NCBI GenBank assembly: GCA_905234205.1
Contig: CAJOGG010000107.1
Coordinates: 1-5,440, forward strand
DNA: 5,440 bases
From: an uncultured Synergistales bacterium
GTDB lineage: Bacteria; Synergistota; Synergistia; Synergistales; Aminobacteriaceae
Direction: 5' to 3'
Shown piece by piece: positions 1 through 5,440 of the stretch; within the stretch, counting starts at the first letter, position 1; each line of letters starts with the position of its first letter. The notes under the pieces were generated by a model. It made no database searches and had not been told where the DNA came from. It saw nothing but the letters and a program-made list of their open reading frames with translations. Both the position numbers and the translations under genes were made by a program.

Positions 1-1256
1 ACAGCTGTGTGAAATCCTAAGCGTGCCGCCTCTTTCAGTCTCATGTCTATTCTTGTTACTGGTCGAATTTCTCCGGCCAAGCCCACCTCTCCAAGCCAAC
101 ATGTTCCGGATTGTAACGCTACGTTCTTCAAGGCTGAAGCTATCGCCGCACATGATGGCAAATCCGCGCTAGGATCTTGAAGGCTTAATCCTCCAGCAAC
201 GTTGATATATAAGTCGTGAGAGTTCGTGGAAATTTTGCAGCGTCGATCTATTACAGCCGTCAATAATTGAAAGCGATTTAATTCAATTCCTCGTGAAGTA
301 CGTCTCGGGTATGGAAAGATTGTCCGTGCTGCTAATGTTTGAATCTCCGCGGCTAATGGTGTGTTTCCTTCAAGTGCTATGGTCATTGCTACGCCAGGCA
401 CAACAGAGTCATCACGATTCCAGTAGAGTCCGCTCTTGTCAACAACAGGCCGTAAACCTTCCTCCAACATTTCGAATATTCCAAGCTCGTCAGTACTTCC
501 ATAACGATTCTTTACGGCACGCAGCATTCTGTACGATGAATAACCCTCGCCCGAAAAACTTAGCACCGTGTCAACCATATGTTCGAGCAGCATAGGCCCC
601 GCGATTTTCCCGTCCTTTGTTATGTGACCAATCATCACGGCAGGAATATTTTTTTCACGCGCAACATCAATTACCCTTTGAGCCACCGCACGCACTTGAG
701 TAACTGTTCCAGGCCAGCCAGACTCGTTTCCTGTACTCATTGCCTGAACACTATCGAGAACAAAGAAGGCGAATTTATTACCGTTGAGATTTTCCAAGGC
801 GTCCTCAAGCTCTGAACCTGAATACAAGTACAAATTCTCGCAGGCCGTATTTATTCGTGAAGCTCTCATTGCGACTTGTGCGTCTGACTCTTCACCAGAG
901 ATATACAGAACGGGAGCATTATAATTTTTCGCAACACTCCCAGCAGCTTGTAACAGCAGAGTTGATTTCCCTATGCCTGGTTGACCTCCGATTAAGACAA
1001 CTCCACCAGGAACCAATCCCCCTCCTAAAACGCGATCAAGTTCTTCAATTCCTGTTGCTATTCGTTCGGGCGGCTTAACGTCAAGTGCGCTTATTATGTT
1101 GACGCTAGTTTTGTGAGTTCTTGATTCAGACTTTGGAGTCTCAACGACAGCTTCGAGAGTCCCCCATGAATTACACGAGGGACATTTTCCGGTTTTTGTT
1201 GTCGTTACGTGCCCACATTCGGAGCAAATATATTTTGTGATTGTCTTGCTTGGCAT
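1..1256 (-). CDS. radA: DNA repair/recombination ATPase RadA (Sms), C-terminus cut by window edge
   Basis: RadA is a RecA-like ATPase/helicase that helps process recombination intermediates and extend D-loops in the cytoplasm. The reading frame starts at ATG 1256-1254 and stays open to position 1, giving 418 complete codons. It shows the family's order of domains: an N-terminal four-cysteine zinc finger (C11, C14, C25, C28), a Walker A motif (GGQPGIGKST, residues 90-99, with K97 and S98), a Walker B-like strand ending VLDSVQAM (about 166-173), and the RadA signature at 249-253, here KNRYG instead of the usual KNRFG. A Lon-protease-like C-terminal domain begins near residue 285 and includes DPSADLP (361-367) and GEVGLAGEIRPV (389-400). 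Full RadA proteins are about 450 residues, so some 30-40 are probably missing beyond the edge. The start lies 1 bp after the stop of the solute-binding-like gene, with only a weak GAG 11 nt upstream, which suggests translational coupling. The identification is secure. Confidence 0.97.
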   Translation of the reverse strand, partial: MPSKTITKYICSECGHVTTTKTGKCPSCNSWGTLEAVVETPKSESRTHKTSVNIISALDVKPPERIATGIEELDRVLGGGLVPGGVVLIGGQPGIGKSTLLLQAAGSVAKNYNAPVLYISGEESDAQVAMRASRINTACENLYLYSGSELEDALENLNGNKFAFFVLDSVQAMSTGNESGWPGTVTQVRAVAQRVIDVAREKNIPAVMIGHITKDGKIAGPMLLEHMVDTVLSFSGEGYSSYRMLRAVKNRYGSTDELGIFEMLEEGLRPVVDKSGLYWNRDDSVVPGVAMTIALEGNTPLAAEIQTLAARTIFPYPRRTSRGIELNRFQLLTAVIDRRCKISTNSHDLYINVAGGLSLQDPSADLPSCAAIASALKNVALQSGTCWLGEVGLAGEIRPVTRIDMRLKEAARLGFHTA

Positions 1257-1257
1257 T

Positions 1258-2136
1258 TTAGAAGTTACTCAAGAATAAATCCCAAATACTTTTCTTGACG
1301 TCCCAGTTTGATGACGTGTTTTGAGTCTTCCATGCTTTCTTTACGTGCAAAAAGTTGTTCCATTCGTAATACGGCGTTGACAAAATTACACCTGCGGGAG
1401 CGTCATATTGTTGCTCTGAATCTCTGTTGACCTCATACCAGAAAACCACGTCGGCTCTCCCTGATGCAAGTGCTGCGGTTCTGGCTCCTGCTTCAACGTT
1501 TACTAACTCAATATTCATTCGCAAAATATTTCCAACTTCAGCAAGTACTGCCGTGTTAAATCCCGCTGGTGTTCCGTCGGCCGCAATGAAGTCTATCGGA
1601 GGTAAATCTCCAGTGATGGCTATTTTGATTGTCTCTGCTCCGTCAAAGTGTTCAAATTTTACAGGCTCTGGATCGTTTCTAGGTAAGGCAATATAAACCC
1701 CTTCAAGGGCCGCTAATTTCCAGCTATCTCGCAAAATCGTAAGTGCCTCGTTAAATTTATCGCGCAAGGTTTCGCTGTCCTCCCTGAATCCAAACGCAAG
1801 CCCATAAGGATTCTTTGAGCGTAATAAAAGAGTTGACTCGTATTCGCTATTTTGATTCATCAGGTAATGTGCCGCAGCTTCAGGCAAAACCATTTGAGTA
1901 ATCTCGCCCGCGTTCATTGCCATTTGCATAGCCGTAAGTGAATCGTAAAAGCGAACTATCACTTCCAAGTCCTCATTACGTGGTGCAAAAGTTTTCCGCC
2001 AACTCTCGCTAAATTCTTCCTCGGTCGTATTAAGCTTCGTCAAGAGTCCCAACTTGAGCACACGTCTTTCAGCCCCGTATGATACAGGTGAAGCAAGCAA
2101 CGTTATCAATAGCAACGTGCATACTAACTTTTTCAT
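1258..2136 (-). CDS. Secreted solute-binding-like protein with apparently swapped family-3 lobes
   Basis: This is a 292-residue exported protein. Residues 1-22 form a classical signal peptide: KK, then a hydrophobic core of about 4-15, with likely signal peptidase I cleavage after G21 or A22. There is no lipobox cysteine, so it should be a soluble extracytoplasmic protein. Residues 26-140 resemble lobe 2 of family-3 (amino-acid type) binding proteins: a KLGLLTKLNTTEEEF start, a YDSLTAMQMAMNAGEI segment (64-79), and YGLAFGFRED followed by LRDKFNEAL (111-132). Residues 168-266 resemble lobe 1: IKIAITGDLPPIDF, DGTPAGFNTAVLAEV (187-201), an AALASGRADVVFW segment (221-233), and LSTPYYEW (252-259). 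In canonical proteins lobe 1 comes first. The ligand is unknown, and no permease or ATPase gene is adjacent. It has the strongest Shine-Dalgarno in the window, so it is probably well translated. It sits between a tRNA editing gene and radA, which says nothing clear about its role. The fold assignment is by pattern and is fairly confident; the function is not known. Confidence 0.8.
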   Translation of the reverse strand: MKKLVCTLLLITLLASPVSYGAERRVLKLGLLTKLNTTEEEFSESWRKTFAPRNEDLEVIVRFYDSLTAMQMAMNAGEITQMVLPEAAAHYLMNQNSEYESTLLLRSKNPYGLAFGFREDSETLRDKFNEALTILRDSWKLAALEGVYIALPRNDPEPVKFEHFDGAETIKIAITGDLPPIDFIAADGTPAGFNTAVLAEVGNILRMNIELVNVEAGARTAALASGRADVVFWYEVNRDSEQQYDAPAGVILSTPYYEWNNFLHVKKAWKTQNTSSNWDVKKSIWDLFLSNF

Positions 2137-2143
2137 GCTATAT

Positions 2144-2150
2144 CCTCCTT
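2144..2150 (-). promoter_or_regulatory. Strong ribosome-binding site of the solute-binding-like gene
   Basis: On the minus strand AAGGAGG lies 7 nt before the ATG at 2136, a near-perfect Shine-Dalgarno. Its first two bases are the last two of the upstream gene's TAA stop codon. Termination of the editing protein and initiation of the binding protein are therefore tightly adjacent, and this fixes the start that gives the signal peptide. Confidence 0.9.
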
Positions 2151-2628
2151 AACAATTTACGAATGTGATTTTATTTCCGGCGTCTTTCAAGAACTTCATG
2201 AAGTCCTCATAGCTAAGCCATACTGTAGCAGTATTGATATTTGGGTGAAAACCTAACAAGGGTTGATTAACTATGCTCTCGTCCAACACAACTTCAACGT
2301 CATGATTTACGTTATTGATTAAACCGAACGGCGACACGGAGCCCTTTGTGAGCCCCAAGTGTTTCATGAGTCTTTCTTCTGAAGCAAAGCTTAAATGAGT
2401 GGCGTTAATTTGTTCCTGAAGCTTTTTTATGTCAGTGTGTTTAGCGCCATCGTGAATTACAAGATAGTGTTTTTTTCCGTTAGCATTCCTCAAAAATAAA
2501 TTCACCGGCAACATTCCGCGCTTATTAATTCCAAATTTTATTACGTCCTCAATCGTAAAGGCTGCCTCATGTTCATCAAGTTCGTATTTTATTTCCAGTG
2601 AGTCAAGTTTGTTTAACACGTCTTGCAT
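2149..2628 (-). CDS. YbaK/ProX-family aminoacyl-tRNA deacylase (prolyl-tRNA editing domain protein)
   Basis: This is a 159-residue stand-alone protein of the INS/YbaK editing superfamily, the free-standing ProX/PrdX group. Members hydrolyse mischarged tRNAs, typically Ala-tRNA(Pro), in the cytoplasm. Family landmarks are clear: the VNLFLRNANGKKHYLVI block (42-58), LSFASEERLMKHLGL (79-93), KGSVSPFGLIN (95-105), FHPNINTATVWL (127-138) and a closing DFMKFL (142-147). The length is typical of the single-domain group. One oddity is that the NLFLR block is normally preceded by lysine (KNLFLR), a residue reported as important for activity in this superfamily. Here it is V42, read clearly as GTG. Activity or specificity may therefore differ. 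The gene is the first of the minus-strand operon; its stop codon overlaps the next gene's Shine-Dalgarno. Family membership is confident, while the exact tRNA and amino acid are not. I give no symbol because proX also names an unrelated betaine transporter gene. Confidence 0.9.
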   Translation of the reverse strand: MQDVLNKLDSLEIKYELDEHEAAFTIEDVIKFGINKRGMLPVNLFLRNANGKKHYLVIHDGAKHTDIKKLQEQINATHLSFASEERLMKHLGLTKGSVSPFGLINNVNHDVEVVLDESIVNQPLLGFHPNINTATVWLSYEDFMKFLKDAGNKITFVNC

Positions 2629-2635
2629 TTGTGAA

Positions 2636-2643
2636 TCTCCCTT
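2636..2643 (-). promoter_or_regulatory. Ribosome-binding site of the tRNA editing protein gene
   Basis: On the minus strand AAGGGAGA lies 7 nt before the ATG at 2628. It supports this start codon for the 159-residue product. Confidence 0.75.
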
Positions 2644-2657
2644 AATTTTACGTATGT

Positions 2658-2694
2658 GTAATAAAATATAGCAGACATTAAGATTTTGTGTAAA
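2658..2694 (-). promoter_or_regulatory. Sigma70-type promoter for the editing protein - binding protein - radA operon
   Basis: Read on the minus strand, a -35 box TTTACA (2694-2689) is followed by an 18-bp spacer and a -10 box TATATT (2670-2665). Each box is a 5 of 6 match to consensus. Transcription would start near 2658 and leave a leader of about 30 nt before the ATG at 2628. The -35 box overlaps the Shine-Dalgarno of lysS on the other strand. This is a prediction by eye. Confidence 0.6.
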
Positions 2695-2698
2695 GGAG
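2693..2698 (+). promoter_or_regulatory. Ribosome-binding site of lysS, long spacing
   Basis: AAGGAG is followed by 12 nt before the ATG at 2711, longer than the usual 5-9 nt. No in-frame ATG, GTG or TTG lies between them, so the annotated start stands. Initiation may be somewhat less efficient than the motif suggests. The site overlaps the -35 box of the opposite promoter. Confidence 0.65.
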
Positions 2699-2710
2699 AA
2701 ATATTTACGA

Positions 2711-4219
2711 ATGCCTGAAGAACTTTTTAGCGCAGAAGAAAATGAAGTCGTGCGTCAGCGTAAGGAGAAATTATTGCGTCTGAAATCAGAAGAAGGCTAT
2801 GACCCTTATGTGAACGAAACTTGGGACAGAGAAACGACGCTTGAGGAAATCCGCAGCAAGTTCGATTACCTTCAGCCAGAACAAGAAGCTAAAGAGAACG
2901 TCATCAAGACCGCCGGAAGAGTCATGACCATACGCAGACAGGGTAAAGCAACGTTTGCTGACTTGGCCGACGAGACTTCACGAATGCAATTATATTTCCA
3001 GCTTAATTCAGTTGGCGAGAAAGAGTACGACTTCTTGAAAAAGTGGGTTGACACTGGTGACTGGATTGGAATTGTTGGCTATCCTTGCAGAACAAGACGC
3101 GGAGAACTTACGATACTCGTAACTGAATACAAACTCTTAAGCAAAGCTATTCGCCCGCTCCCGGAGAAATGGCACGGACTCACAGATACAGAGATTCGTT
3201 ATAGACAACGCTATTTGGATTTAATCGCTAATCCCGACAATCGCGAAGTCTTCAGAAAACGTTCAAAGATTATCACATCGTTCAGGGAGACTCTTGAAGC
3301 ACATGGCACGCTTGAAGTTGAGACGCCTATTTTGTCAGTGTTGGCAGGTGGCGCAAACGCTAGACCGTTCAAAACTTTCCATAACGCCCTCGGAATTGAT
3401 ATGTATATGCGTATAGCCGTTGAGCTTTACTTGAAGCGCTTAGTCGTCGGAATGATGGGCAGAGTCTACGAGATCGGACGCAATTTCCGTAATGAAGGCA
3501 TGGACCCAATGCACAACCCTGAATTTACTATGATGGAAGTATATTGGCCATATTGCAATTACGTTGACATGATGAACTTGGCCGAGGAATTAATACGAAA
3601 CGCAGCAAAAGCCATAGGCACTCTCGAAATTGAATGGAACGGGACAAAGCTCGACCTCTCTAAACCTTTCAAGAAGATCACAATGCGTGAAGCCGTGAAA
3701 GAATATGCGGGAGTTGACTTTGACGCGATTAAATCCGACGAAGAAGCTAGAGCCATTGCACGCGATAAAGGCTTGGGGAATGAAATGACGGGGCACGAGA
3801 GCAAGTTCGCAGTGTTGAATCTCATGTTCGAAGCGTTCGGTGAGGAAAAATTAATTGAGCCTACATTCTTACTTGGCCACCCAACGGAAATTTCCCCGCT
3901 CTCAAAACGCGACCCCGAAAATCCAGATTACACTCACAGATTCGAGTTATTCATGTATGGTAAGGAAGTTGCTAATGCGTTCAGCGAGTTAAACGACCCA
4001 ATCGACCAGCGCGAAAGATTCGAGGACCAGGCACGCAAAAAAGCTGAAGGAGACGACGAAGCACACGTATTTGACGAGGACTTCATCAACGCCATTGAAG
4101 CAGGCTTGCCACCCACTGGAGGAATGGGAATTGGTATGGACAGAATAGTAATGTTCTTGACTGGCGCGCGCTCAATCAGAGACGTAATCTTATTCCCGAC
4201 TATGAGGCCAAAAGCGTAA
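2711..4219 (+). CDS. lysS: Lysyl-tRNA synthetase, class II
   Basis: LysRS charges tRNA(Lys) with lysine using ATP in the cytoplasm. The 502-residue product has the usual length and layout of bacterial LysS. An N-terminal helical leader is followed by an OB-fold anticodon-binding domain (about 64-150, with AGRVMTIRRQGKATFADL at its start). The class II catalytic core follows: motif 1 around residues 195-208 with the invariant proline P206 in VETPIL; motif 2 around 250-275 (YEIGRNFRNEG, with R257 and R260, then HNPEFTMMEVY); and motif 3 at 470-482 (GGMGIGMDRIVMF, with R478). The LGHPTEISPLSK and HRFELFMYGKEVANAFSELNDP blocks are the LysRS lysine-pocket region. The C-terminus (ILFPTMRPKA) is typical. 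No in-frame alternative start exists immediately upstream. The gene appears intact, with no missing catalytic residue noticed. It is followed after 6 bp by ligA. Confidence 0.98.
   Translation: MPEELFSAEENEVVRQRKEKLLRLKSEEGYDPYVNETWDRETTLEEIRSKFDYLQPEQEAKENVIKTAGRVMTIRRQGKATFADLADETSRMQLYFQLNSVGEKEYDFLKKWVDTGDWIGIVGYPCRTRRGELTILVTEYKLLSKAIRPLPEKWHGLTDTEIRYRQRYLDLIANPDNREVFRKRSKIITSFRETLEAHGTLEVETPILSVLAGGANARPFKTFHNALGIDMYMRIAVELYLKRLVVGMMGRVYEIGRNFRNEGMDPMHNPEFTMMEVYWPYCNYVDMMNLAEELIRNAAKAIGTLEIEWNGTKLDLSKPFKKITMREAVKEYAGVDFDAIKSDEEARAIARDKGLGNEMTGHESKFAVLNLMFEAFGEEKLIEPTFLLGHPTEISPLSKRDPENPDYTHRFELFMYGKEVANAFSELNDPIDQRERFEDQARKKAEGDDEAHVFDEDFINAIEAGLPPTGGMGIGMDRIVMFLTGARSIRDVILFPTMRPKA

Positions 4220-5440
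<1,221 letters not shown>

Larger units (their letters stand above)
2629..2710. promoter_or_regulatory. 82-bp divergent intergenic region between the two operons
   Basis: This AT-rich stretch separates the start codons of the editing-protein gene (minus) and lysS (plus). It is the only place in the window where either unit is likely to begin, so it must carry both promoters and both leaders. The minus-strand promoter is clear. For lysS I could find only weak -10-like hexamers (TAAAAT at 2662-2667, TAAGAT at 2679-2684) without a good -35 at proper spacing. There is no room for a T-box or other long leader riboswitch. Confidence 0.7.

Noticed and set aside
293..1078. Three plus-strand open frames (293-595, 579-815, 857-1078)
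   Set aside because: They lie wholly antisense to radA, overlap each other, have low-complexity unrecognisable products and no ribosome-binding context.
1427..1696. Plus-strand open frame of 89 codons
   Set aside because: It is antisense to the solute-binding-like gene, whose protein has a clear signal peptide and domain pattern, so this is a shadow.
1258..2136. Lipoprotein anchoring of the solute-binding-like protein through C6
   Set aside because: C6 lies at the start of the hydrophobic core, not at the end of a lipobox, so signal peptidase I processing near residue 21-22 fits better.
2629..2710. Possible T-box or lysine riboswitch ahead of lysS
   Set aside because: The gap is only 82 bp and already holds a divergent promoter and two leaders. 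No conserved T-box core, terminator hairpin or lysine-aptamer element is visible.

Overview
The window holds five protein-coding genes in two divergent transcription units, packed with almost no intergenic space. Every gene except one is a housekeeping or quality-control gene, and I see no mobile element, CRISPR array, RNA gene or phage remnant. Base composition looks even throughout (moderately AT-rich), with no sign of a foreign block. The organism is a bacterium: it has a bacterial RadA, an NAD+-dependent DNA ligase and a class II LysRS. The protein with swapped substrate-binding lobes resembles families I associate with anaerobes such as Synergistota or Negativicutes. That placement is a memory-based inference, not a search result.

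Minus strand, read from about 2694 leftwards: a YbaK/ProX-type aminoacyl-tRNA editing protein (2628-2149), a secreted solute-binding-like protein (2136-1258), and the DNA recombination ATPase RadA (1256 to beyond position 1, C-terminus cut off). Spacings are 12 bp and 1 bp, so this is almost certainly one operon. A good sigma70-type promoter (TTTACA, 18 bp, TATATT) lies just upstream of it.

Plus strand: lysS (2711-4219), then ligA (4226 to beyond 5440, C-terminus cut off), with 6 bp between them and no visible ribosome-binding site for ligA. Both units start in the 82-bp divergent region 2629-2710.

The genes group loosely into translation fidelity (LysRS, tRNA editing protein) and DNA repair or recombination (RadA, LigA). 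The solute-binding-like protein in the middle of the minus-strand operon does not fit either theme. The two points most worth a second look are its apparent lobe 2-then-lobe 1 order, and the loss of the normally conserved lysine in the editing protein. I did not find clear evidence of a new multi-gene system.
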